Shown piece by piece: positions 30,214 to 38,429 of a stretch of 64,000 nucleotides of DNA. Origin of the DNA: Anaeromyxobacter paludicola. GTDB lineage: Bacteria; Myxococcota; Myxococcia; Myxococcales; Anaeromyxobacteraceae. The number at the start of each line of letters is the position of its first letter. The first letter of the stretch is position 1. A model generated the notes under the pieces. That model saw only the letters and a program-made list of their open reading frames with translations, made no database searches and was not told the DNA's origin. Made by a program: the position numbers and the translations under genes. The DNA lies in assembly GCF_023169965.1 (NCBI RefSeq), contig NZ_AP025592.1, positions 3,782,001-3,846,000 on the forward strand. The letters run 5' to 3'.

Positions 30214-30927
30214 TCACAGGTGGTGCAGCTCCCCGCCGTCCTCCCCCGCCTCCTCGAGCGGGTGGGGCGACGCGTGGAAGTGGCGGTCGAGCGAGCGCGC
30301 CACGAGGTCCTTCGCCCCGAGCCCCACCGCGAGCGCCAGCGCGAGCACCACCCCGCCGAAGAGGATGCCGAGCGAGATGGGCACCACCGGCCCGCCGATC
30401 CCGAGCTGGTCGAGCGCGATGGCGAACGAGAGGATCACCACCAGCCAGCGCCCGCCGAGCCCGAGCAGCCGCGCCGAGTGGAGCCCCATGTTGACGGCGC
30501 CGATGAGCGCGCTCCGCTCCACGACGCGCGACGCCGCGAGCCCCACCACCAGCACCAGCGCCGCCGCGAAGAGGCGCGGCACGAAGGCGAGGGCGCGCCC
30601 CGCCCAGACGCTGATCGACCCAGCGTCGATCCCGCTCACGATGGCGAGCACCAGGATGCCGAGCACGGTCCAGGTGAGCGCGCGGGCGACGAGGAGCGAC
30701 GGCCCGCGCCCCTCGAGGCCGGCCGGCACCACCCCCCACTCCCGCAGCCGGCGGTCGAGGGCGAGCCGGGCGCAGGCGCGCTGGACCGGGCGGTGGAGCG
30801 CCGCCGCGACCGCCACCGCGAGGGCGACGAAGAGCAGCATCGCCACCACCCCCGGGAGCTGCCGGGCCGCGGCGTGCAGCATGCGCGCGAGCGAGTCGAG
30901 GAAGATGCGCTGGGTCTCGTCCCACAT
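30214..30927 (-). CDS. Small mechanosensitive-channel-like membrane protein (TM-helix repeat / CmpX type)
   Basis: A 237-residue membrane protein with four to five hydrophobic helices (about 25-48, 80-105, 112-140, 160-210). The final segment ending in AVGLGAKDLVARSLDRHF resembles the pore-lining glycine-rich helix of small-conductance mechanosensitive channels, in the version with only conserved transmembrane helix repeats and no MscS beta domain. ATG 30927 is preceded by GGAG. It lies 14 bases after the glycosyltransferase gene and 16 before malQ in one operon. A role in releasing or sensing osmolytes fits, but conductance is inferred. Confidence 0.75.
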   Translation of the reverse strand: MWDETQRIFLDSLARMLHAAARQLPGVVAMLLFVALAVAVAAALHRPVQRACARLALDRRLREWGVVPAGLEGRGPSLLVARALTWTVLGILVLAIVSGIDAGSISVWAGRALAFVPRLFAAALVLVVGLAASRVVERSALIGAVNMGLHSARLLGLGGRWLVVILSFAIALDQLGIGGPVVPISLGILFGGVVLALALAVGLGAKDLVARSLDRHFHASPHPLEEAGEDGGELHHL

Positions 30928-30941
30928 GGCCACTCCCTCCG

Positions 30942-32159
30942 TCACGGATTGAAGCCGTCGGGCCAGCGCCAGCGCGCGACCAGGTACCGCTTCTCCTGCT
31001 CGAACGCCCGGCAGAGCGCCTCGATCCGCGCCTCGGTGGCGGCGTCGTCGAGGTCCCGCGTCTCGCGCAGGAAGCTCGCGGTCCAGCCGCGGTAGAGCGG
31101 GGTCATCGAGGCGAGGAGCTGCCGGCGCTCCACCAGCTTCGCGAACCACGCGACCGCGAAGTCGTAGACGATGCGCGCCCAGAGCCGGTCCTCGAGCTGG
31201 AAGGCCTCGGCGGAGCAGGCCGCGCAGCGGCGCAGCGCCAGCAGCGTCGCCGGCGGGAGCACGTGCGACCAGAGCGGGGCGAGCTCGCTCTGCCCGAGCC
31301 GGAACGCGCCCACCAGCGCCTCGAGGCTCACCCGCGGCGCCTCGCCGGGCAGCGTGCCCGCCTCCCCGAACGACGGCACCTCCGCCGACCCGTCCACGCG
31401 CTGCCAGCGCCCGGCGTGCCGCTCCAGTTCCCGGAACACCTGCCCCAGCACGCGGGCCAGCGCCTCGCTCGCCTCCTCCGGGGGCGCCGCCGCGCCGGGC
31501 CAGGGGCCGAGCCACGCCTGGCAGACGCGCTCCGGCCCCGCGAGCACCTTCCCCACCAGCCACGCCTCGGAGCCGGCGAAGCCCGGGTCGCGCCGCCAGT
31601 CGGGGTCGAGGAGCAGGCGGCGGGCGAGCGTGAGGGAGAGGGCGGTCTCGCGCCCGAGCGGCTGGCGCAGCCGCTTGCCGAACGCGGCGCGCAGGAGCGG
31701 GTAGACCACGCCGGTGTTGAGCGGGGCGTCCTGGCGGTGGCGCAGGTAGGCCGGCCGCACGCAGTCGAAGCCGCCCTCGAGCACCGGGGCGAGGAGCGCG
31801 CCGAGCCACTCGGCGGAGCGGCCGTCGCGCGCGTCGGCGACGAGCGCCATCGCGGCGGCGCTCCGCTCCGCGCCGGCGCGCAGGAGCGCCGCCATCGCGC
31901 CGTCCTGGCCGGTGGAGGGCGCCGCCACCTCCGGCGCCGGAGCGGCCACGAGCGCGGAGTCGTGCGGCGGGACGAGCGCGGCGGACCCGCCCTGCACCCG
32001 GACCACCAGCACCCGCGCCGGGTGGCCGGGGAAGCGCCGCGAGAGCTCCACCTCGAGCCGCTCGGCGCAGGCCGGGTCGTAGAGCCCGGCGCGCCGCTCG
32101 ATGGCCACCACGATCTCGGCAGCCGGGTCGGTCGCCGCAGCCGTGGCCCCGCTTGGCAT
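30942..32159 (-). CDS. Glycosyltransferase, GT-A fold (osmolyte or glycan type)
   Basis: A 405-residue protein. The middle part (about 105-200) matches GT-A glycosyltransferases of the glucosyl/mannosylglycerate-like group: ALVADARDGRSAEWL sits where DxD..S-P-x-W is expected, then YLRHRQDAPLNTGVVYPLLR and AAFGKRLRQPLGRETALS, which parallel the RHKYDGTITN..IVYPLTR..GKRIRQPIGGDFG motif. Several consensus residues are changed (DGT to DAP; GGDFG to GRETA), so donor or acceptor may differ. I start at ATG 32159 (GTG 32162 adjacent); frames extending further upstream only translate the tRNA-Arg gene. First gene of the operon with the channel-like protein and malQ. Confidence 0.65.
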   Translation of the reverse strand: MPSGATAAATDPAAEIVVAIERRAGLYDPACAERLEVELSRRFPGHPARVLVVRVQGGSAALVPPHDSALVAAPAPEVAAPSTGQDGAMAALLRAGAERSAAAMALVADARDGRSAEWLGALLAPVLEGGFDCVRPAYLRHRQDAPLNTGVVYPLLRAAFGKRLRQPLGRETALSLTLARRLLLDPDWRRDPGFAGSEAWLVGKVLAGPERVCQAWLGPWPGAAAPPEEASEALARVLGQVFRELERHAGRWQRVDGSAEVPSFGEAGTLPGEAPRVSLEALVGAFRLGQSELAPLWSHVLPPATLLALRRCAACSAEAFQLEDRLWARIVYDFAVAWFAKLVERRQLLASMTPLYRGWTASFLRETRDLDDAATEARIEALCRAFEQEKRYLVARWRWPDGFNP

Positions 32160-32192
32160 CACGCAGGAACGTAGAGGTGGGCCCCACAAACG

Positions 32193-32220
32193 AAAAGCCC
32201 CGCCCGGTACCGGACGGGGC
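32193..32220 (-). terminator. Intrinsic terminator of the tRNA operon
   Basis: On the minus strand a 12-bp stem with one mismatch (arms 32209-32220 and 32197-32208) is followed by TTTTCGTTTG. It lies 19 bases after the tRNA-Arg CCA end and 37 bases before the glycosyltransferase start, so that gene needs its own promoter or readthrough. Confidence 0.8.
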
Positions 32221-32238
32221 CTTTCAGGCCTTCTAGAC

Positions 32239-32315
<77 letters not shown>

Positions 32316-32389
32316 CAACCCTTGGTGCTTCGGACTTCGACCCGGTGGCCGCGGCGACCGGGGGACGGCTTACTACCACAGCTTCAAAA

Positions 32390-32479
32390 TGGCGGAAAGG
32401 GCGGGATTCGAACCCGCGATAGGGTTACCCCTATACTGGTTTAGCAAACCAGCGCCTTCGGCCTCTCGGCCACCTTTCC
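32390..32479 (-). tRNA. tRNA-Ser (anticodon GCT), CCA encoded
   Basis: Ninety bases with the long variable arm of type II tRNAs. Acceptor arms GGAAAGG and CCTTTCC pair, the anticodon loop is TTGCTAA (anticodon GCT, reading AGC/AGU), the T-loop is GGTTCGAATCC, and CCA is encoded. Middle gene of the tRNA operon. Confidence 0.97.
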
Positions 32480-32495
32480 CTACTGCCTTCATCCT

Positions 32496-32585
32496 TGGCG
32501 GAGGAGGAAGGATTCGAACCTTCGGAGGGCGTGAACCCTCAACGGTTTTCAAGACCGCCGCCTTAAACCGCTCGGCCACTCCTCC
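32496..32585 (-). tRNA. tRNA-Ser (anticodon TGA), CCA encoded
   Basis: Ninety bases, type II tRNA. Acceptor arms GGAGGAG and CTCCTCC pair, the anticodon loop is CTTGAAA (anticodon TGA, reading UCN, mainly UCA), long variable arm, T-loop GGTTCGAATCC, CCA encoded. First gene of the operon; 16 bases separate it from the next tRNA-Ser. Confidence 0.97.
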
Positions 32586-32616
32586 CGAATCCGGCTCTCC
32601 GCGCTCCGAGCCCGTC

Positions 32617-32645
32617 CGTATACGGGAGAGCCGCCGGGAGATCAA
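32617..32645 (-). promoter_or_regulatory. Sigma-70 promoter of the tRNA operon
   Basis: On the minus strand TTGATC (32645-32640), a 17-base spacer and TATACG (32622-32617) lie 32 bases upstream of the first tRNA, with initiation expected near 32610. An 11-base palindrome GGAACGGTTCC sits just upstream of the -35 box at 32649-32659. Confidence 0.7.
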
Positions 32646-32703
32646 GCGGGAACGGTTCCGGGCACTTCGGCAAATTCCCGGGGCCGCGGTGGGCCCGCCT
32701 CGA

Positions 32704-32754
32704 CGGTCACTTACGCCCCTGGGCCACGCCCTGAACGGTCGCTTGCACCCCTGG
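32704..32754 (+). repeat. Imperfect 19-base direct repeats upstream of the RND efflux operon
   Basis: CGGTCACTTACGCCCCTGG (32704-32722) and CGGTCGCTTGCACCCCTGG (32736-32754) agree at 16 of 19 positions and start 32 bases apart, about three helical turns. They end 26 bases before the TolC-family gene. Spacing and position fit a transcription factor or sigma factor site; none is known to me with this sequence. Confidence 0.55.
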
Positions 32755-32780
32755 CGAGCAGCCATTAGGTCCGCGGGGCG

Positions 32781-33995
32781 ATGGGGGTCCTACTCACGGC
32801 AGTGCTCGCCGCAGCGGCGGCGAGTGGGGAAGTCGTCACCTTCGACGAGGCGCTCGGAGTGGCGGCGGAGGCGCCGGCGGTGCAGGCGGCCAGGGACGCG
32901 GTGCGGCTGCGCGAGGAGCGCGACCGCGCGATCAGCGGCCTGCCGGGCAACCCGACGATCTTCGCCGAGCCGGGCGTCCGGCCGGAGAGCGCGAGCAACA
33001 AGGTCGAGGGCACGATCGGCATCTCGCAGCCCTTCAGCCTCGCCGGTCTCGGCGGCGCACGCCGCGACGCGGCGGCCTCCGAGCGCGCGGCGCTCGCCAA
33101 CGAGGCGCGTGCGGCCGCGCTCTCGCGGAGGCTCTCCGCGGCGGAGGCCTGGATCGGGCTCTGGGGCGCGCAGCAGGCGTGGCAGAGCGCCCAGGCGGAG
33201 GTGAGGCTCGCCGACGAGTTCGCCGACCGGATCGCGCGGGCGGCCCAGGCGGCGGCCCTCACCCGCTCCGACCTCGCCGAGGCGGAGAGCTACCGGGCCG
33301 AGGCGCGGCTCGCCGCGCTCGCCGTGGAGGGCGAGGCCACCGATCTCGGCTACCAGCTCGCGCGGCAGCTCGGGCGGGCGTCGCTCACGCCGCTCCAGGC
33401 GGCGGGCGCGCTCCCGGATCTCGGGCTCCCCCCGCGCGAGCGGTGGGCGGCGCTCCTGCCGCGCGCGGCCTCGCTGCCCGAAGTGCAGGCCCGGGCGCTG
33501 CTCGCCCAGGCGGAGCGGGCGCGGGAGCTCGAGGCCCGCGCGAGCAAGGGGACGCAGCTCGCCCTCGGGCTCTCGGCCCAGCGCGACAACCAGGGGCTCA
33601 CCGGGGCCTTCCTCTCCGCCGGCCTCACGCTCCCGCTCTTCGATCGGGCCGAGCGCGAGTCGGCGCCGCTCGCCGCCTCGGCCCGGCGGCTCGAGGGGGA
33701 GCACCGGGACCTCGCGGCGCAGGCGCAGTCGGAGCTGGCGCGGGCGCTCCACGAGGTGGAGCACACGGGCGAGCTCCTCCGGGCCATCGAGACCACCCTC
33801 GTGCCGGCCGCGGTCGAGTCGGCGCGCCTGCGCGAGGCGGCGATGAACGCCGGCGAGGCGACGGTGCTCGAGGTGCTCATCGCCCGCCGCGGCGCCGCGG
33901 CCGCCAAGGCCCGCCTGGCCCGGGCCACGGCCGCGCACGCCTGGGCCAGGGTGAAGGTGAGCCTCTTGCTCGGAGAGATGGGGGGACTGTCGTGA
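32781..33995 (+). CDS. TolC-family outer membrane efflux protein (CzcC/CusC-like)
   Basis: A 404-residue outer membrane channel of the metal-efflux RND systems. The short hydrophobic N-terminus (VLLTAVLAAAAASG) is a signal peptide. The mature part is long alpha-helical coiled coil in two halves (FDEALGVAAEAPAVQAARDAVRLREE and ARSLLAQAERARELEA-like regions), with NPTIFAEPGVRPE and ISQPFSLAGLGGAR matching the CzcC beta-strand region. The stop overlaps the adaptor start by GTGA. The RND order outer membrane-adaptor-pump (C-B-A) is that of czc/cnr operons. The ribosome binding site before ATG 32781 is weak. Confidence 0.85.
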   Translation: MGVLLTAVLAAAAASGEVVTFDEALGVAAEAPAVQAARDAVRLREERDRAISGLPGNPTIFAEPGVRPESASNKVEGTIGISQPFSLAGLGGARRDAAASERAALANEARAAALSRRLSAAEAWIGLWGAQQAWQSAQAEVRLADEFADRIARAAQAAALTRSDLAEAESYRAEARLAALAVEGEATDLGYQLARQLGRASLTPLQAAGALPDLGLPPRERWAALLPRAASLPEVQARALLAQAERARELEARASKGTQLALGLSAQRDNQGLTGAFLSAGLTLPLFDRAERESAPLAASARRLEGEHRDLAAQAQSELARALHEVEHTGELLRAIETTLVPAAVESARLREAAMNAGEATVLEVLIARRGAAAAKARLARATAAHAWARVKVSLLLGEMGGLS

Positions 33996-35194
33996 AGAAC
34001 GATCTTTCGCCGCTGGCCGCCGGGGGGGCGCGACGCGCGGCGCTCCCGCTGCTCGCGCTCCTCCTCGCCTGCAAGGGCGCCCCGAGCGCGCCGCAGCCGG
34101 AACCGACCGCGCCGGCCGCCCCGAGCGCGGCGACCCCGTGGGTGAAGGCCCGCACCGCCGAGGGGCTCTCGCTGCTCGAGGCGCCGGCCACGGTCCTGCC
34201 GGCGCCCGAGAGCAGCGGCAACGTGGTCCCGCCCTTCCGCGCCCGCGTCGCCCGGGTGCACGTGCGCGCCGGCGAGCAGGTCCGCAAGGGGCAGCCGGTC
34301 TGCGACGTCATCATGCCCGAGGTGCTCCAGGCCGCCGGCACCTACGCCGCCGCCAGCACCCGCGTCCAGGCCTACCAGCGCCGGCGCGACCAGCTCGAGT
34401 CGCTGAAGAAGGAGGGGCTGGTGCGCGCCGCCGACCTCCTCGAGGTGGAGACCCGGCTCGCGGAGGCGAAGGCCGACCAGCAGGGCGCGCTCGCGACCTT
34501 GCGGGTGGCGGGGCTCGAGGGGGCCGACGCGGCGCGCCTCCTCGCCGGCGCGGGCCAGCTCACGCTGCGCAGCCCCATCGACGGGATCGTCACCGAGGTG
34601 AAGGCGTCGCTCGGCGAGACGCGCGAGGCGGCCGGCGAGCCCATCGCCCGGGTGGCGGGGGAGGGCGAGGCCCGGGTCGAGGCGCGGCTGGCGCGCAGCC
34701 TGCCGGCCCACGCCCGCTACGAGCTCGCGCTCGCCACCGGCGAGCGCCACCCGCTCGCGCTCATCGGCCGCGCCCCGGTGGTGGACGGGCGCGACGGCAC
34801 CGCGCTCGCCTGGTTCAGCCCGCCCGCCGCGGCCCGGCTCACGCCGGGGCTCGCCGGGCGGCTGGTGGTGCAGCTCGGGCAGGGCGCCGGGGCCGCGGTG
34901 CCGGCGCGCGCCGTCGCGCTCGCGCCGGAGGGCGCCTACGTGGTCGTGAACCGCGGCGGCGCTCCGGCGCGGGTGGCCGTGCAGGTGCTCGCCACCAGCG
35001 GCGCCGACGCCCTCGTGCGCGGCGACCTGAAGGCCGGGGACGAGGTGGCCGCCGACGCCGCGCTCGCGGAGGCGAGGCCGGGCGCGGGCGTGCCGCCGGC
35101 CGGCAGCGGCGCCGCGCCGCCCGGGCCGGCCGCGCCGGCGCGCTCCCCGCTCGGCGGGGCGCCCGACCAGCGGGAGGCCGGGGGCACGCGATGA
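33992..35194 (+). CDS. RND efflux periplasmic adaptor subunit (CzcB/CusB-like, HlyD family)
   Basis: A 400-residue membrane fusion protein linking the RND pump with the outer membrane channel. The N-terminal hydrophobic stretch ends in LLALLLAC, a lipoprotein-type signal. A lipoyl/barrel-sandwich half-motif ([25 protein letters not shown]) is followed by a helical hairpin (about 110-170) and the second half (LTLRSPIDGIVTEVKASLGE). The C-terminal 40 residues are Pro/Ala/Gly-rich and probably disordered; they lack the His-rich segment seen in some CzcB proteins. GTG start and ATGA exit overlap both neighbours. Confidence 0.87.
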   Translation: MKNDLSPLAAGGARRAALPLLALLLACKGAPSAPQPEPTAPAAPSAATPWVKARTAEGLSLLEAPATVLPAPESSGNVVPPFRARVARVHVRAGEQVRKGQPVCDVIMPEVLQAAGTYAAASTRVQAYQRRRDQLESLKKEGLVRAADLLEVETRLAEAKADQQGALATLRVAGLEGADAARLLAGAGQLTLRSPIDGIVTEVKASLGETREAAGEPIARVAGEGEARVEARLARSLPAHARYELALATGERHPLALIGRAPVVDGRDGTALAWFSPPAAARLTPGLAGRLVVQLGQGAGAAVPARAVALAPEGAYVVVNRGGAPARVAVQVLATSGADALVRGDLKAGDEVAADAALAEARPGAGVPPAGSGAAPPGPAAPARSPLGGAPDQREAGGTR

Positions 35195-38100
35195 TCGCCG
35201 CCCTGGTGGCCTGGTCGGTCCGGAACCGGACCGCGGTGCTGGTGCTGGTCTCGATGCTCATGACCGCCGGCGCGGTGGTCGGGTCGTGGCTGCGCTTCGA
35301 CGCCATGCCCGACATCACCACCAACCAGGTGCTGGTGCTCACGCGCGCGCCGGGGCTCACGCCGGAGGAGGTCGAGCGGCTCGTCTCCCGCCCCATCGAG
35401 GCGGCGCTGGGCGGCATGCCGGGGCTGCAGGAGCAGCGCTCGCTGTCGCGCTACGGCATCAGCTCGGTCACCGCGGTGTTCGAGGACGGCGTCGATCCGT
35501 GGCTCGCGCGGCAGATGGCGCAGGAGCGGCTCAACGGGCTCGCGAGCGGCTTCCCCGCCGGCGTGGAGCGGCCGGAGCTCGGGCCGGTCACCGGCGGCCT
35601 CGGCGAGATCTTCCACTTCACCCTCTCGTCCCCGCGCCGCACCGCCGCGGAGCTGCTCGAGCTCGCCACCTACCGGGTGGCGCCGCGCCTGCGGGCGGTG
35701 CCGGGCGTGGTCGAGGTGAACACCTGGGGCGGCCAGCAGCGCACGCTCGAGGTCCGGGCCGATCCGGTGCGGATGGCCCAGCGCGGCCTCACCCTCGACG
35801 ACGTCAAGGAGGCGCTCGACGCGGCCACCGGGACCGCCGCCGGCGCGAGCCTCGCCGCCGGCTCGGGCCAGACGCTGCTCCGCGCGGTGTCGCTCCCGCG
35901 CGACGCCTCCGACCTCGCCCACGCGCTCGTCTACCGCCGCGGCGCGGCCGGCCCGCCGGTGCGGCTCGCCGACGTGGCCGAGCTCTCGCAGGGCGAGACG
36001 CCGCGGATCGGCGCCGCCACCGCCAACGGCCGCGGCGAGACCGTGTACCTCATGGCGCAGATGCTCCGGGGCGAGAACGCGCTCCAGGTGATGAAGGGCG
36101 TCCACGCCCGCATGGAGCGGATCCGCCAGGACCTCCCCGACGACGTCCGCGTGGACGTGGTCTACGACCGCTCCAGGCTGGTGCAGGGGACGCTCCACAC
36201 CGTCTTCAAGAACCTGATCGAGGGCGGCCTGCTCGTCATCGCCGTGCTCTTCCTCATGCTGGGGAGCCTGCGCGCCGGCCTGCTCGTCGCCTCCGCCATC
36301 CCGCTCTCGATGCTCGGCGCGACGGCGGCGATGGTGGCGCTCGACGTGCCGGGCAACCTCATGAGCCTGGGCGCCCTCGACTTCGGCCTGCTGGTGGACG
36401 GCGCGGTGGTGATGGTGGAGAGCGTCTACCACGGCGTCGGCCCGACCTCCTTCGGCGGCGGCCCCGAGGCGCGGGACGGCATGCGGGCCCACGTGGCGCG
36501 GGTGACGCGCGCGGTGGCGCAGCCGGTCTTCTTCTCGGTGCTCATCATCCTCCTCGTCTACGTGCCGGTGCTCACGCTCACCGGCGCCGACGGGAAGATG
36601 TTCCGCCCCATGGCGCTCACGGTGGTCTTCGCGCTCCTCACCTCGCTCCTGCTCTCGCTCACCTACATCCCGGCGGGCGCGAGCCTCTTCCTGCGCGCGA
36701 GGGACATCCCGGCCCGGCCGCCGCCGCTCGTGCGGCTCGTGAACCGGACCTACCTGCCGTTCCTCGCCTTCTCCCTGAAGCGGCCGTGGGCGGTGCTGGC
36801 CGGCTCCCTGGCGCTCCTCGCCGCGGGCGGCCTCGCCTTCCACCGCGCGGGCTCCGAGTTCGTGCCGCAGCTCGACGAGGGCGACCTCGTGGTCCAGACC
36901 ACCCGCGCCGCCGACGTGAGCCTCGACTCCGCGGTGCGCGAGGCGGGCCGGCTCGAGGAGGCGGTGCTCCGGCGCGTCCCCGAGGTCACCCGGGTGGTCT
37001 CGCGCGTCGGCAGCCCGGCGGTGGCGACCGACATCATGGGGCTCGAGCAGGCCGACGTCTTCATGAGCCTGAAGCCGCGGGCCGAGTGGCGGCCGGGCCT
37101 GGAGCGCGAGGCGCTCATCGCCCAGATCGACAAGGCCATCGCCGAGGAGGCGAAGGGGGCCGAGGTCTCGTTCACGCAGCCCATCCAGATGCGCTTCAAC
37201 GAGCTCCTGGGCGGCTCGGTGGCCGACGTGACGGTGAGCGTCTACGGCGACGACCTCGACCAGCTCCGCAGCACCGCCGAGTACCTCGCCGCGGTGGTGA
37301 GCCGCGAGCGCGGCGCCGAGGACGTGCGGATCCTGGCGCCCCCGGCGGTGTCGCTGCTCGAGGTCCGTCCGCGGCCGCTCGACGCCTCGCGCGCCGGCTT
37401 CACGGTCCGCTCGGTGCTCGACGCGGTGCAGGCGGTCCGCACCGGCCTCGAGGTGGGCGCCACCTGGGACGGCCCGCTGCGCATCCCCATCGTGCTCCGG
37501 CTCGGCGGCCCGGCGAGCGCCTTCACGGTCGCGGACCTCTCCCTGCCGGCGCCCTCCGGCGGCCTGGTGCGGCTCGCCAGCGTGGCCGACGTGGTTCAGG
37601 GGGCCGCGCCGTCGATGGTGTCGCGCCAGGACGCCGAGCGGCGGCTCATCGTCGGCTTCAACGTGCGCGGCGCCGATCTCGGCAGCGTGGTGGCGGCGGC
37701 GCAGGCCTCGGCGGCCAGGAACGTGCCGGTCCCGCGCGGCTACCGGCTGGAGTGGGGCGGCCAGTACGAGACGCTGGAGGCGGCGAAGCGGCGGCTGGCG
37801 GTGGTCATCCCGGTGGTGATGGTCGGGATCGTGGTGGTGCTGCTCATCGCCTTCCGGCGGCTCCGCCCCGCGGCCATCATCTTCCTCAACGTGCCGTTCG
37901 CCTCGGTGGGCGGCATGCTCGCGCTCGCCTCGCGCGGGATGCCGGTCTCCATCTCCGCCGCGGTCGGCTTCATCGCCCTCTCCGGCGTGGCGGTCCTGAA
38001 CGGCGTGGTGCTCATGACCCGGCTCCTCGCCCTCGAGGAGGAGGGGCGCAGCCCGGCCGAGGCGGCGGCCGAGGCGGCCCGCGAGCGCGCCCGGCCGGTG

Positions 38101-38325
38101 CTCATGACCGCCCTGGTCGCGGCGCTCGGGTTCATCCCCATGACGCTCGCCACCGGGGTGGGCAGCGAGGTGCAGCGGCCGCTCGCCACGGTGGTCTGCG
38201 GCGGGCTCGTGACGAGCACCATCCTCACGCTGCTCGTGCTGCCGGCGCTCTACCCGTGGCTCGCGGGGCGCCGGCCCGCGCAGGCGGCGCCGCCCCCGCT
38301 CGAGGAGGAGGGGAGGGTGGCGTAG
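35191..38325 (+). CDS. Heavy-metal efflux RND pump (CzcA/CusA family)
   Basis: A 1044-residue proton-driven inner membrane exporter with twelve membrane helices and two large periplasmic loops. The helix 4 motif DFGLLVDGAVVMVES has the Asp/Gly/Asp pattern of divalent-cation HME pumps (Co/Zn/Cd or Ni/Co) rather than the monovalent Cu/Ag pumps. FDAMPDITTNQV near the N-terminus and ERLVSRPIEAALGGMPGLQEQRS are HME-RND hallmarks. The ATG overlaps the adaptor stop by ATGA. The exact metal cannot be read from sequence. Two palindromic repeats follow the stop. Confidence 0.92.
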   Translation: MIAALVAWSVRNRTAVLVLVSMLMTAGAVVGSWLRFDAMPDITTNQVLVLTRAPGLTPEEVERLVSRPIEAALGGMPGLQEQRSLSRYGISSVTAVFEDGVDPWLARQMAQERLNGLASGFPAGVERPELGPVTGGLGEIFHFTLSSPRRTAAELLELATYRVAPRLRAVPGVVEVNTWGGQQRTLEVRADPVRMAQRGLTLDDVKEALDAATGTAAGASLAAGSGQTLLRAVSLPRDASDLAHALVYRRGAAGPPVRLADVAELSQGETPRIGAATANGRGETVYLMAQMLRGENALQVMKGVHARMERIRQDLPDDVRVDVVYDRSRLVQGTLHTVFKNLIEGGLLVIAVLFLMLGSLRAGLLVASAIPLSMLGATAAMVALDVPGNLMSLGALDFGLLVDGAVVMVESVYHGVGPTSFGGGPEARDGMRAHVARVTRAVAQPVFFSVLIILLVYVPVLTLTGADGKMFRPMALTVVFALLTSLLLSLTYIPAGASLFLRARDIPARPPPLVRLVNRTYLPFLAFSLKRPWAVLAGSLALLAAGGLAFHRAGSEFVPQLDEGDLVVQTTRAADVSLDSAVREAGRLEEAVLRRVPEVTRVVSRVGSPAVATDIMGLEQADVFMSLKPRAEWRPGLEREALIAQIDKAIAEEAKGAEVSFTQPIQMRFNELLGGSVADVTVSVYGDDLDQLRSTAEYLAAVVSRERGAEDVRILAPPAVSLLEVRPRPLDASRAGFTVRSVLDAVQAVRTGLEVGATWDGPLRIPIVLRLGGPASAFTVADLSLPAPSGGLVRLASVADVVQGAAPSMVSRQDAERRLIVGFNVRGADLGSVVAAAQASAARNVPVPRGYRLEWGGQYETLEAAKRRLAVVIPVVMVGIVVVLLIAFRRLRPAAIIFLNVPFASVGGMLALASRGMPVSISAAVGFIALSGVAVLNGVVLMTRLLALEEEGRSPAEAAAEAARERARPVLMTALVAALGFIPMTLATGVGSEVQRPLATVVCGGLVTSTILTLLVLPALYPWLAGRRPAQAAPPPLEEEGRVA

Positions 38326-38345
38326 TCGCGCGACCCCTCTGGCCG

Positions 38346-38382
38346 CCCCTCCCCGTCCCTCCCCGCCCGGCGGGGAGGGGGT
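38346..38382 (-). repeat. Short GC-rich palindromic repeat, inverted orientation (pair member)
   Basis: A head of CCCCTCCCCGTCCCT precedes a palindrome with arms CCCCGCC / GGCGGGGAGGG. Read on the other strand it corresponds to the same family as 38394-38429, so the two copies 11 bases apart form an inverted pair like a BIME. It lies 20 bases after the RND pump stop. Confidence 0.75.
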
Positions 38383-38393
38383 GCCGCTGCTTT

Positions 38394-38429
38394 CCCTCTC
38401 CCGCGAAGCGGGGGAGGGTCAGGGGGGGG
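38394..38429 (+). repeat. Short GC-rich palindromic repeat, direct orientation (pair member)
   Basis: CCCTCTCCCGCG / AAGCGGGGGAGGG palindrome with the tail TCAGGGGGGGG. It ends at the base before the serS stop codon, so it occupies the convergent gap between the RND operon and serS. Confidence 0.75.
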
